DNA of 64,000 nucleotides, taken from positions 1,302,001 to 1,366,000 of the forward strand of contig NZ_JAIZEO010000001.1 in the NCBI RefSeq assembly GCF_024189315.1. The letters run 5' to 3'. This document shows, piece by piece, positions 35,562 through 44,092 of the stretch; the stretch's first letter is position 1; each line of letters opens with the position of its first letter. Position numbers and translations under genes: made by a program. The DNA is from Halobacillus sp. A5 (GTDB taxonomy: Bacteria > Bacillota > Bacilli > Bacillales > Halobacillaceae). The notes under the pieces are model-generated. The model was not told where the DNA came from and made no database searches. It saw only the letters and a list, made by a program, of their open reading frames with translations.

Positions 35562-38500
35562 GATCATTCTCCTTTCGCTGTGTCATTTGCTGTATAACAT
35601 CATCTTCACTTAAATGTTTTAGTTTGCGGAACTGATGATCCTCAAGGGAAGGATCGAATTGACAGACAGAGCGGAACGAGCAATAATCACAAGCCGCCTG
35701 GTCCTCTTTTAGAAAAGGATTTAACACTACTTCTCCTTCGGTTACCCGCTGGCCGGCATCCTCCATAAGTCCGCGAATATAATTTCTCAGCTGGTCGAAC
35801 TTCTCTTCTTCCAGTGTTTTTGAACCCTTATAAAAGCCGCCGCCCGCTTTTAAGCCTGCCGGAACGATTTGGCTTCTTCCTTTATCAAGGCTAGTATCCA
35901 TCATAGACACGAGTTGTTCGTCTTCAAGAAGCAGCCCGGACATTTTGAACTTCTTAAAGATTTCCTGCTCAATTTCGTCATCGCCAATCCACTGTTTTCC
36001 TGAAATCATTGGATTGTGAACATGAAAATATAGCACACCTGCAGGAAGCGCCCTAGTGCCGAGCCAGTTCTCTGCATTGGACAAAACAACATCTAAATAA
36101 GCAAGCATCTGCAGAGCAAGCCCGTAATAAACATCAACTAAGTCCAGCCCTTTGGCGCTAGATTTATAATCAATTATCCTTAAATATAACTCTTCTTCAT
36201 TTAAAGCACGGTCTACCCGGTCAATTCGTCCGCGCAGCATCAGCTCTCTGCCATTTGGGAGACCTAATGTTAACGGCGGCAGCTTTGAATTCTGCTCCAG
36301 CCCAAACCCAAGCTCAAGTCCTACAGGGGAGAACTGGCTTTTCCTGGCCTGCTCGCTTAAGATGTAAGCAGCTCTTGCGATGACCCCCTGCAATTTATAC
36401 TTAATATAGTGATGACGGTTGGAGCTGTGCAGGATCTGATTCTGAAGAACAGGAGCTAACAGGTTGGTTGCTTTTTCTGCGTACTGTGTTGTCTCCTGCT
36501 GGTTTAACTGGGCAAAATCCCGGCCTTCCTCCTGTATCCATTCCGTAATTTGCTTTAAAGCTTCATGGAAAAGCTGGCCGATATCAGGTGCGTCAAGCTT
36601 ATAAGTCTTTCTTTCCTCAAGATTTAAGCTGTGGCCTGCAAAATATTGATAAGAACAGCGGTGATAGGTTTCAAGCCGGGATACACTCGTTTTTACAGGT
36701 CCTTTGAATAATTGCTCCCTCGTCTGCTCCGACAAATGCACAGGCTTGTTTTTATAAAATAAACTTTGCAGCACTCGATTTGTAAGCCCGGTCCGGGGTT
36801 CATTTTCGATATACCAATTAAGGACATTCCACCAAACCGGATCGATTGGATAGCCTCTTAAATGGCGGGCTAACTGTGACATTAAGGCTGATCTTGTTTT
36901 CATCGGTGTTGCAATGAAACGCGCAGCTTCTTGAAGATCATCAGCGTCCTGCAGCGTGACGTGCTCTCTTATCTGCGGAAAAAGCTCATCAAGCCTTTGG
37001 ATAATTTGTGAAGGTGCTTTAGACTTTCCTTCTTCATTACTCAAAGGATAACTCACCCATACTTGATCCTTCGCCATAGTGAGAGCCAGATACATATAGA
37101 AACGGTCATCAAGCAGCTGACGACTGATGCCGTCGGCGAGCCGCATCCCGCTTTCAGATAAGATTTCTCTTTCTTTTTCCGTCATTACTCCATCGCTGGA
37201 CGGTTTCATCGGCCAGATTCCATCAGTCACACCGAGCAAAAAGGAGGCTTTAATTCCCGTAATCCGCGACCGATCCACATCTCCTACAATGACGTGGTCC
37301 ATACTTGGCGGAACATGAGAAAAGGTTAATGACTCAAGACCGCTGTCTATGGTGCTTCTAAACACTTGAAGCGACACTTTTTCATCACCGGCGATTTCCA
37401 CAGCCTCATCCAGCAGCTGCAGCACTTCTTCCCACACCTGCTCCTGTTCCCTTCCTTTCTCGATTTCCCCTTGTTCATCGTAATGTTCCCGCCATTTTTC
37501 CAGCTGCTGGGGAACCCGTAATGTCTCAAGCCAGTAATATACCGCTTTAGCACGTTCAGCAATCGTACCTGCTTCACGCAGCTGACGGTCAAATGGCTCA
37601 AGCACTTGAGTAATTTGGGAGCGGTACGCATTAATCCGGTCTTGTTTACTTTTTTCCTCATCCGTCTGTGCCGCTTGTTCGAATCCTCTAAATCGCTGAT
37701 AAATCCATGGTTCTTCACTGAACCATCGTTCTCTTTTACGCACGCCATATTCGAGCACATAATTCTCCAGCTCATCAATGGCTTCCTCCGTCAGTGGATA
37801 CGTGCGGTCAGCAGACGGTATAAAGCCAGTTTTCAGCAGGCGGAATACCGCGTCATACCGAAAATTCCCTTCAACCACATCGAGTCCTGACCGAATAAGC
37901 TCAATCAAAGGATGGTTCAGCATCGTCCTTTTTTCATCAATAAAGACAGGAATTTCATAATCATCAAACAGCGTATCAAGCAAACTGTGATAAACATCAG
38001 GTTCACGGATGAGAACAGCGATATCCTTATAACGGTAACCCTCTTCCCGGACCAGCCGAAGGATTTCCTGAGCTGCCCCTTCAACTTCTGCCCGGGGATG
38101 AACCGCTTCAGCAATAGCAATCGGAGCCTTTTCTTCAAATACTGGTGCAGGTCTGTGGTCAAAATACTTTTCTAAATGACGGAGCGCCGGTCTATTTTCA
38201 AACCTTCCCCGCTGTTCGTCGAGTACTTCAACTCCCTCCACTCCCAGTCCTAGCTCTTCAGCCATTTGCTTTAATTGAAAATAAGTCTCTTTTGTTTCAT
38301 GAAAAAGATCGAGGTCTTCATTTTCTTCCGTATGCGGATAGTCAGTCGTCAACGTGACTTTAACACTCGTGCATTTCTTTAATAAAGCCGCAATAACTGC
38401 ATATTCCTGGGGAGTAAAGCTGTGAAATCCATCCACATATACTTCAGCTCCATTTAAAAAAGCTGCCTCAGGAATTTTTTCAGACAACAGCTGAAGCTGA

Positions 38501-39060
38501 TCTTCACTGTCTATGTACTGCTCACGCAAGGCGTCTACTAAGCGGTCATAAATGTACGTGAGATCATCCAGCTTATCACGCAGACCTTCTTCATGACTGG
38601 TGCGGTGCATAAACTGATCCATCTGCTCCATTTGAGCATAAAGTACAGCCGGAGTAACTTGATATCGCTTGAATTCCGTAATCATATTTTCTAACTGCTC
38701 AACAAACCCCTGCTTCTCAATCGCCTTTTGAAAAACCTTCCACTCGGAAGTCCGCTCTTCAATAATTTTCCGAAGCATCATTTGGATCCCTGTTGTACTA
38801 ATGAATTTCCTTGTTCCACCACCCGTTTCCTGTAAAACGCGCCAGGCCAGTCTGGAAAAACTAAACACCTGGGCACGTATGGAACCTTCAATACTGCCTC
38901 CCGTCAGCAGTGCATACTCCTGCTGAAATGTCATTTGGTCAGGGACAATATACATTATAGGGGCTCCCTCAGGCTCCTCGGACAAACGTGTTCGTATCTC
39001 TTCAAGACAACGTGTGCCTTTGCCGCTTCCTGAACGCCCAAGTAAAAATTGAATGCCCAC
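35545..39060 (-). CDS. addB: ATP-dependent helicase/deoxyribonuclease subunit B
   Basis: This protein of about 1171 residues starts at a GTG (MGIQFLLGRSGSGKG) with GAGAGGTGA upstream; an in-frame ATG/TTG-type extension six codons earlier is unlikely. The N-terminal P-loop recognises Chi-containing strands with AddA. The C-terminal nuclease motif is IIDYKSSAKGLDL. The four Fe-S cysteines are present: one in YHRCSYQYF and three in AACDYCSFRSVCQF near the end. AddB is the first gene of addB-addA-yisB. The sbcD-sbcC pair found between addA and yisB in B. subtilis (from memory) is absent. Confidence 0.95.
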   Translation of the reverse strand: MGIQFLLGRSGSGKGTRCLEEIRTRLSEEPEGAPIMYIVPDQMTFQQEYALLTGGSIEGSIRAQVFSFSRLAWRVLQETGGGTRKFISTTGIQMMLRKIIEERTSEWKVFQKAIEKQGFVEQLENMITEFKRYQVTPAVLYAQMEQMDQFMHRTSHEEGLRDKLDDLTYIYDRLVDALREQYIDSEDQLQLLSEKIPEAAFLNGAEVYVDGFHSFTPQEYAVIAALLKKCTSVKVTLTTDYPHTEENEDLDLFHETKETYFQLKQMAEELGLGVEGVEVLDEQRGRFENRPALRHLEKYFDHRPAPVFEEKAPIAIAEAVHPRAEVEGAAQEILRLVREEGYRYKDIAVLIREPDVYHSLLDTLFDDYEIPVFIDEKRTMLNHPLIELIRSGLDVVEGNFRYDAVFRLLKTGFIPSADRTYPLTEEAIDELENYVLEYGVRKRERWFSEEPWIYQRFRGFEQAAQTDEEKSKQDRINAYRSQITQVLEPFDRQLREAGTIAERAKAVYYWLETLRVPQQLEKWREHYDEQGEIEKGREQEQVWEEVLQLLDEAVEIAGDEKVSLQVFRSTIDSGLESLTFSHVPPSMDHVIVGDVDRSRITGIKASFLLGVTDGIWPMKPSSDGVMTEKEREILSESGMRLADGISRQLLDDRFYMYLALTMAKDQVWVSYPLSNEEGKSKAPSQIIQRLDELFPQIREHVTLQDADDLQEAARFIATPMKTRSALMSQLARHLRGYPIDPVWWNVLNWYIENEPRTGLTNRVLQSLFYKNKPVHLSEQTREQLFKGPVKTSVSRLETYHRCSYQYFAGHSLNLEERKTYKLDAPDIGQLFHEALKQITEWIQEEGRDFAQLNQQETTQYAEKATNLLAPVLQNQILHSSNRHHYIKYKLQGVIARAAYILSEQARKSQFSPVGLELGFGLEQNSKLPPLTLGLPNGRELMLRGRIDRVDRALNEEELYLRIIDYKSSAKGLDLVDVYYGLALQMLAYLDVVLSNAENWLGTRALPAGVLYFHVHNPMISGKQWIGDDEIEQEIFKKFKMSGLLLEDEQLVSMMDTSLDKGRSQIVPAGLKAGGGFYKGSKTLEEEKFDQLRNYIRGLMEDAGQRVTEGEVVLNPFLKEDQAACDYCSFRSVCQFDPSLEDHQFRKLKHLSEDDVIQQMTQRKENDRGQLD

Positions 39061-39192
39061 GGGCTCACCTCTCTTCAATACTCTTCTTATCTACTATCCT
39101 ACCATTTTCCTTATTTTCATTGAAGCGGCAGAACTTAACGCTAATCCGGAGCCACGACTGGATCCGGAATTTTAAAAATTTGATGGACTAAG

Positions 39193-39216
39193 AAAAAACC
39201 GCCCTGAAGGACGGTC
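39193..39216 (-). terminator. Terminator of the signal peptidase gene
   Basis: The stem ACCG(T/C)CCT/AGGACGGT has a 2-4 base loop and is followed on the minus strand by TTTTTTC. It lies directly after the signal peptidase stop. Confidence 0.75.
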
Positions 39217-39220
39217 TCAA

Positions 39221-39757
39221 CTAAAGCTGTAAGGCCATTTGTGAAAACGGCCAATAACGCATATCCACTTTTCCTACAATTTGTTCATGAGATACAAAAC
39301 CAAACGAACGGCTGTCTAAACTGTCGCGCCGGTTATCTCCCATTACAAACAATTCTCCTTCAGGCACCACTTTTTCACCAGTAACTTCTTCTAACGTAAA
39401 ATCTTCAGTAAAAAGCTCACCATCATTAGGCCTTAATTGCTCTAAATATGGCTCAGCTGCCGCCTCACCATTAATATACAGTGTATCATCCTCAAAAGAA
39501 ATCTCATCTCCGGGTAATCCAATAACTCTTTTGACGTAATCCTCTTCCTGATTAGCGTGAAACACAATGACATCCGTGCGGTCCATATCCTGCCAATCAT
39601 AAGCGACTTTGTTCACCATCAATAAATTACCATCGTAAAGAGTAGGCTCCATGGATTCCCCATCCACTATATAGCTTGCAAACAAATATGTTTTAAATAC
39701 AAAAGCAACGACTAAAGCTGCGAGAACGAGCGTCATAAATTTTCCGAATTTTTTCAT
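39221..39757 (-). CDS. lepB: Type I signal peptidase (SipS/SipV type)
   Basis: This 178-residue membrane protease has one N-terminal helix (about 7-27) and the Ser-Lys dyad: Ser in VDGESMEPTL (about 36) and Lys in EEDYVKRVIGLPGD (about 77). GDNRRDSLDSRSFG is the conserved box E. It removes signal peptides from secreted proteins at the outer membrane face. Placement next to yhjE suggests it corresponds to B. subtilis sipV. It lies 54 bp after yhjE on the same strand. Confidence 0.95.
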   Translation of the reverse strand: MKKFGKFMTLVLAALVVAFVFKTYLFASYIVDGESMEPTLYDGNLLMVNKVAYDWQDMDRTDVIVFHANQEEDYVKRVIGLPGDEISFEDDTLYINGEAAAEPYLEQLRPNDGELFTEDFTLEEVTGEKVVPEGELFVMGDNRRDSLDSRSFGFVSHEQIVGKVDMRYWPFSQMALQL

Positions 39758-39811
39758 AGCTGCTTCCTCCAGGTAGGTTACTAATTACACCTTACCCGTT
39801 AAGACCTCATC

Positions 39812-40459
39812 TTAACCGCTGCGGTAAGCTCGTCTCTCCGCTGTGCGCTGAATTCTCTTTTCAATTAATTTTCCTAATATCCAAAAAGCAAGAATACAAA
39901 CACCGACAACTATAGATTTAACAGGATTTTGAGCAAAAGAAGCGAGGCTGCTTCCAACATAAGCTATGGTAAAGATCATGACAGACTTTCCAAGAACGGC
40001 GGCCAAAATAAACTGCTGACGGCTGACATTAGACAAGCCTGACACTACGTTAATAATCGAGGAGGGCGAAAACGGGAAACACATGAGAAGAAATAAAGGT
40101 CCAAACCCGTGCTCCTCCACCCAGTTCATTACCCGCTTAACCTGCTTATGACGGCTGACAAAGTTAAAGAACCTCTGCTGTCCAAGCTTCCGGGCCAGTA
40201 TAAATACAAGAACAGCTCCAGTTACGGCACCGATATATGAATAAAGGAAGCCTTTAAATAAGCCGTAGACGACCGAATTAGCAAGCACAAAAGCAATGAG
40301 AGGCAAAATTGGTAAAAAGGCCTCTATGAGCGGCAGTAAAATACCGGGGAGCGGTCCAAACCGTTCAAGCTGTTCAAGCTGATCAATTACATATTCAAAC
40401 AGACGATCATTCTCTGCCATATATTGAATCTCATCCAAATCAATCATTAATAACTCCAT
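39812..40459 (-). CDS. yhjE: TVP38/TMEM64 (DedA-like) membrane protein YhjE
   Basis: This 215-residue polytopic protein has the VTT-domain core: GAVTGAVLVFILARKLGQQRF and FLLMCFPFSPSSIINVVSGLS (about 138-158), the re-entrant motif of this superfamily. Members are linked to phospholipid scrambling or undecaprenyl-phosphate translocation; the role of YhjE itself is not established. The N-terminal 35 residues are acidic. It is upstream of the signal peptidase gene and divergent from yhjD. Confidence 0.88.
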   Translation of the reverse strand: MELLMIDLDEIQYMAENDRLFEYVIDQLEQLERFGPLPGILLPLIEAFLPILPLIAFVLANSVVYGLFKGFLYSYIGAVTGAVLVFILARKLGQQRFFNFVSRHKQVKRVMNWVEEHGFGPLFLLMCFPFSPSSIINVVSGLSNVSRQQFILAAVLGKSVMIFTIAYVGSSLASFAQNPVKSIVVGVCILAFWILGKLIEKRIQRTAERRAYRSG

Positions 40460-40609
40460 TAACCAATCCCCTTATCGCTTACGAGTAAACTATCCCTTTA
40501 AATCTATTTTAATAAAAACCGTCATTGATTCCTACTATTATCCAGTTTTCCCATATTAAAATATCTTTAATCGACAAAAATTGGTTGAATATTTGTAAGG
40601 AGATCATGA

Positions 40610-40631
40610 TATAATATAGAACAAACGTTCG
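40610..40631 (+). promoter_or_regulatory. yhjD promoter with LexA-like (SOS) box
   Basis: TATAAT at 40610-40615 is followed at 40618-40631 by AGAACAAACGTTCG. This differs from the Bacillus LexA consensus CGAACRNRYGTTCG mainly in the first base. It sits at the expected transcription start, where a repressor would block yhjD. A -35 (TTGAAT, 40585-40590) is spaced 19 bases from the -10. Confidence 0.6.
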
Positions 40632-40649
40632 TATCTGGAGGAGAGAATC

Positions 40650-41054
40650 ATGCGGCAATTAAAACAGCAGGAACTAGAAACAGCTTCACGCTACCTTTTC
40701 TTATCCATGGCGATTGCGGTTATCCGCCAGGACCGAAAGCATTTTCAACAAGGAGGATTTAAAATTAAAGAACCTTATTTGGAACTGCTTGGAAAAATGG
40801 AACTCGAAGCAAGAGAGGAAAGAAAAGCGTTGAGATCCCAGATGGATGCGAAGAAGATCCAGGTTATAGAATCAGCTCGTAATGACTCCTTTACTTCATT
40901 CTTATTTTTGGCTCACGGGTATGAAGAGAAACGCAATTACTTCAATCCAGCCATCCGAAAAAAAGTCGAAACCCTATTATTTGAACTTATGCATAGTTCT
41001 CTGCGACAACGTCGTTCCGGGGGGCTGAGTTCTTCAAACGATCTTCCAGGGTGA
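40650..41054 (+). CDS. yhjD: YhjD family protein
   Basis: This 134-residue charged helical protein (LETASRYLFLSMAIAVIRQD, YLELLGKMELEAREERKALR, FLAHGYEEKRNYFNPAIRKK) resembles B. subtilis YhjD, a protein of unknown function. The start follows GGAGGAG. Its last 68 bases overlap the 3' end of comK on the other strand, so the Ser/Gly-rich C-terminus (SGGLSSSNDLPG) is constrained by both genes. Confidence 0.8.
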   Translation: MRQLKQQELETASRYLFLSMAIAVIRQDRKHFQQGGFKIKEPYLELLGKMELEAREERKALRSQMDAKKIQVIESARNDSFTSFLFLAHGYEEKRNYFNPAIRKKVETLLFELMHSSLRQRRSGGLSSSNDLPG

Positions 41055-41502
41055 ACCGAAACTGTGCAGTCCGCTGCACCTGGTTCGAAATCATACCGAC
41101 CGATACGGGTACATTAATTGAGGTGCCATTCGTAAAAATAATCGTAGTGGATTGATCACTCTCTCCTTCATAAGAACGGATATATTTATGAGCGATCCAT
41201 GAACATTCTTTACGCTTAGGGGAAATAATAGGAAAGAAATACATGCCCATCGTTTGGGAAATGACAATCGGAGGTTTGTGGGTGAAGCCGGCAACCTGCT
41301 TCGTACCAGAGATCCGCCCTTCCAGACTACTGGCAAAATAACGACATGAGTTGTCGATAATCTTACTGGGATAATCAGCTAAATAAAAGCGCTGTTCACG
41401 TTCTACAACTTCTGTAACAATCTGCCCCAGGCTGTCATACCCTGCTACAAGAGCCATTGTCCGCGGATTTACTTCATATTCATTTTTATGAACCAAGTCC
41501 AT
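40987..41502 (-). CDS. comK: Competence transcription factor ComK
   Basis: This 171-residue protein has ComK features along its length: YEVNPRTMALVAG at the N-terminus, KIIDNSCRYFASSLEGR, THKPPIVIS, FFPIISPKRKECSWIAHKYI, FTNGTSINVPVSVG and the AT-rich-DNA-binding NQVQRTAQFRFTLEDRL. B. subtilis ComK is 192 residues, so this copy is about 20 shorter at the C-terminus, a region linked there to degradation control. The ATG at 41502 has GAAGG-type sequence upstream. ComK drives late competence genes. Its 3' end overlaps yhjD convergently. Confidence 0.9.
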   Translation of the reverse strand: MDLVHKNEYEVNPRTMALVAGYDSLGQIVTEVVEREQRFYLADYPSKIIDNSCRYFASSLEGRISGTKQVAGFTHKPPIVISQTMGMYFFPIISPKRKECSWIAHKYIRSYEGESDQSTTIIFTNGTSINVPVSVGMISNQVQRTAQFRFTLEDRLKNSAPRNDVVAENYA

Positions 41503-41671
41503 TCCTTCAACACCCTTCATTTTAAATAACGGCTTATAAAGCGGCCAACCTATCTCTATTAATTTACCAAATTTCGATAGAAAAGTCTAAAAATTCTTAA
41601 AAAATAATAAGCTTCTGATATAATTATAAGAAAACAACAACAATCCGTGAGCAGCAGAAGGAGGGAGCGGA

Positions 41672-42127
41672 ATGTGGAAAAAGAAAAAAAAACCAGAAGA
41701 AAAAGCTCATTTAGAAATAATGGATTTATCCATTCATGATGTTCGGAAAGCTATTCACACCTATGCTGAACGCAAACCAAACGAAGTTCCTCTCAGCGTA
41801 ATCATCAATCACGACCTAACTATTGATTACCATCTGCTTTCCCCTTACATCAAGGGAATACCTAAGAAGACCTACTATATGTCGAGAGAAACTTATGAGT
41901 TATTTGAGGAAGAAGATTATGAGCTTGCCAAAGAAATGGATGAGGTTCAGCAGGCCGTAGATCTATACATTCAACAGACCGGCGAACCTCCCACCATTGA
42001 TATGGACCCCTATAAAAGGATCAGCTATCATAAGCTGGAGCGTCTCCATCTGCTGGCTCAGCGGCCGCAAAGAGAGTTCTATCTAACAAACGAGGAATTT
42101 ATGATTACGTACAAGAAGCCACAATAA
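41672..42127 (+). CDS. Conserved protein with internal duplication (possibly DUF3939)
   Basis: This 151-residue soluble protein has a lysine-rich N-terminus (MWKKKKKPEEK). It contains two similar halves: YHLLSPYIKGIPKKTYYMSRETYELFEE (two segments near 60-88) and YHKLERLHLLAQRPQREFYLTNEEF (near 118-143), both of the form YHxLxxx...P...(Y/F)Y(M/L)(S/T)xExx. That suggests an ancestral duplication. DUF3939 is a tentative family. It has a good GGAGGGAG ribosome site and stands alone. Confidence 0.68.
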   Translation: MWKKKKKPEEKAHLEIMDLSIHDVRKAIHTYAERKPNEVPLSVIINHDLTIDYHLLSPYIKGIPKKTYYMSRETYELFEEEDYELAKEMDEVQQAVDLYIQQTGEPPTIDMDPYKRISYHKLERLHLLAQRPQREFYLTNEEFMITYKKPQ

Positions 42128-42160
42128 AAAAAAGTGCCAATGCTCCGGGAAGAGCATTGG
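42122..42160 (-). terminator. Terminator downstream of lcfB
   Basis: The stem GCCAATGCTC/GAGCATTGGC is followed by TTTTTTTT on the minus strand. It lies about 250 bp after the lcfB stop and touches the stop of the plus-strand gene. The gap 42161-42415 also contains an imperfect palindrome TCAGTAA-N6-TTACTGA at 42240-42259. Confidence 0.78.
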
Positions 42161-42415
42161 CCAATGAGACGACTGGTTAACTTTTGAGTGAGGGAATTAA
42201 TGTGTGGAAAAGCTTTCACCTCTCCAACAACACCACTCATCAGTAACGTACATTACTGACCCACTTATGAAACCGAATCATAAATGGTGTGTAACAAATA
42301 AGCATGATCGCTTATCTAATTCTTATTGTAGTATATGTCTTCTTCATCTTCACCGAAAAACTTTTGCGGTGTTCCGCAAAGTGTTGCGCTATTGTCAACA
42401 TATGACAGCCTGGAT

Positions 42416-43948
42416 TTACCGCTGCGATAACTTATCCCGCAAATTCTTTCTTAAGATCTTACCCGTTGTATTCTTCGGCAGCTCCTCCATAAAGTGAATA
42501 CGTTTCGGTTGTTTGTACTTCGTTAGAGACTCCTGGCAATATTCTTTAAGCTCCTGTTCCTGCAGGGCAGGGTTGGAAGATACGACAAAGCTGATGACCG
42601 CTTCCCCACTTTGCGGATCAGGCGTTCCCACTACTGCCGCTTCGGTAATATCAGGATGACTGTAAAGTACTTCCTCCACTTCCCTTGGATACACGTTATA
42701 ACCGCCGACCAGGATCATATCCTTTTTGCGGTCGACTATATAAAAATACCCCTCATCATCCTGTCGGGCCATATCCCCAGTATAAAGCCAGCCGTTACGA
42801 ATGGTTACAGCCGTTTCTTCCGACAGTTTATAATACCCTTTCATAACATTCGGACCCTGGACGATCAACTCTCCCACTTCACCATTTGGAACTTCTTCAC
42901 CAAGTTCATCAACCACTTTATTCACCACATTTTTAATATTGGTGCCTATAGATCCCGGCTTCCGCGGTCGGTCTAACGGATTAAAAGTTGTTACAGGAGA
43001 AGCTTCAGATAATCCATACCCTTCTGATACACGAACGTTAAAGTGCTTCTCAAAGTTATTTAAAAGTGATACAGGCAGAGAAGATCCACCGGAGACACAT
43101 ATTCTCATGTTTTCAAATGTATAAACCTTTTCTTTCCCCAACTGCAGTAAATAATTGTACATAGTAGGTACACCGGCAAATACTGTAGCTTGATGCTCTT
43201 CTGCTATATCAAATACTTCAGGCGGAGAGAACTTCGGAACAATTAATATAGTCCCTCCATTCATTATAGGAGCATTCAAGGCAACCGTAAGACAAAAGAC
43301 ATGAAACATCGGCAGGGTTGCGATGACACGATCACTAGCTGAAATATCCAGGTAATCTGCAACGTCGGTGGCGTTTGAATACAGGTTCTTGTGTGTAAGC
43401 ATCGCCCCTTTCGGTTTCCCGGTCGTGCCAGACGTATACAATATAACAGCGACGTCTTCCTCTTCAAGCTGCTGGGCATGATAGTGAGCATCACCTTCAG
43501 CGATCGCCTCTGTAAACGGTTTCATTTTTGCGGTTAACGATGATCTTTCCGCCGCCGCACCCGTGTAAGCAACAAAATAATCTTGAATAGAAAGAACATC
43601 ATCCATATGTTCAAACTTTTCCATTAAGACATCCATGGTTATAACACCTTTGATGTCTCCGTTTTTCAGAATATAACTCATCTCATCGACCGTATACGTA
43701 GGGTTAATTGGTATTACTGTCAAACCGGCACGCAGTGAGCCATATAACCCAATCATGAACAACGGGCTGTTCCCGCTTACTAAAGCGATATGATCCCCTT
43801 TTCTATACCCGGATTGATGCAGCTTCGAAGCGAATTTAGTAACTGATTCATTAAACTCCTGGTAGCTTACACTTTCACCCTGGAATATGTAAGCTGCCTT
43901 TGATGGATCATTCTCAGCCGTGCGCATCAATTGATCACTTAAATTCAT
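42416..43948 (-). CDS. lcfB: Long-chain acyl-CoA synthetase LcfB (YhfL)
   Basis: This 510-residue ANL-superfamily enzyme activates fatty acids to acyl-CoA through an acyl-adenylate. The P-loop-like AMP motif is VAVILYTSGTTGKPKGAMLTH (about 160-178). YGLSEASPVTTFNP, WLYTGDMARQDDEGY and the C-terminal lysine in NTTGKILRKNLRD (about 500) are all present. The ATG at 43948 follows AAAGGGGACAGC. A perfect FadR operator lies 24 bp upstream, so it is probably induced by long-chain acyl-CoA. It sits beside lplJ and yhfI, as in B. subtilis. Confidence 0.94.
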   Translation of the reverse strand: MNLSDQLMRTAENDPSKAAYIFQGESVSYQEFNESVTKFASKLHQSGYRKGDHIALVSGNSPLFMIGLYGSLRAGLTVIPINPTYTVDEMSYILKNGDIKGVITMDVLMEKFEHMDDVLSIQDYFVAYTGAAAERSSLTAKMKPFTEAIAEGDAHYHAQQLEEEDVAVILYTSGTTGKPKGAMLTHKNLYSNATDVADYLDISASDRVIATLPMFHVFCLTVALNAPIMNGGTILIVPKFSPPEVFDIAEEHQATVFAGVPTMYNYLLQLGKEKVYTFENMRICVSGGSSLPVSLLNNFEKHFNVRVSEGYGLSEASPVTTFNPLDRPRKPGSIGTNIKNVVNKVVDELGEEVPNGEVGELIVQGPNVMKGYYKLSEETAVTIRNGWLYTGDMARQDDEGYFYIVDRKKDMILVGGYNVYPREVEEVLYSHPDITEAAVVGTPDPQSGEAVISFVVSSNPALQEQELKEYCQESLTKYKQPKRIHFMEELPKNTTGKILRKNLRDKLSQR

Positions 43949-43971
43949 TAGCTGTCCCCTTTCCCTTTTAG

Positions 43972-43989
43972 TGAATGAATAGTCATTCA
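43972..43989 (-). promoter_or_regulatory. FadR operator of lcfB
   Basis: TGAATGAATAGTCATTCA matches the Bacillus FadR consensus TGAATGAMTANTCATTCA at every position. It lies 24 bp upstream of lcfB. FadR represses beta-oxidation genes until long-chain acyl-CoA binds. Confidence 0.9.
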
Positions 43990-44063
43990 TATCTATTTAA
44001 AAAAATATTCAGTCTAATTATAAAATATTGTCAATTATTGTGCAACAGCAGGGTGTAGTGAAA

Positions 44064-44090
44064 GAGACCAGCAAAGCTTGCCGGTCTCCT
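44064..44090 (-). terminator. Likely terminator of lplJ
   Basis: The stem GAGACC(G)GCAA/TTGC(T)GGTCTC (minus strand) is followed by a weak T run (TTTC). It is two to three bases past the lplJ stop. Confidence 0.55.
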
Positions 44091-44092
44091 GA

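Noticed and set aside
37347-37778. Long open frame of 143 codons within addB on the same strand
   Set aside because: It is an out-of-phase reading of conserved addB coding sequence with no ribosome site and atypical composition.
42240-42259. Operator for lcfB at the TCAGTAA/TTACTGA repeat
   Set aside because: It is downstream of lcfB and not near any start codon; no regulator consensus matches.
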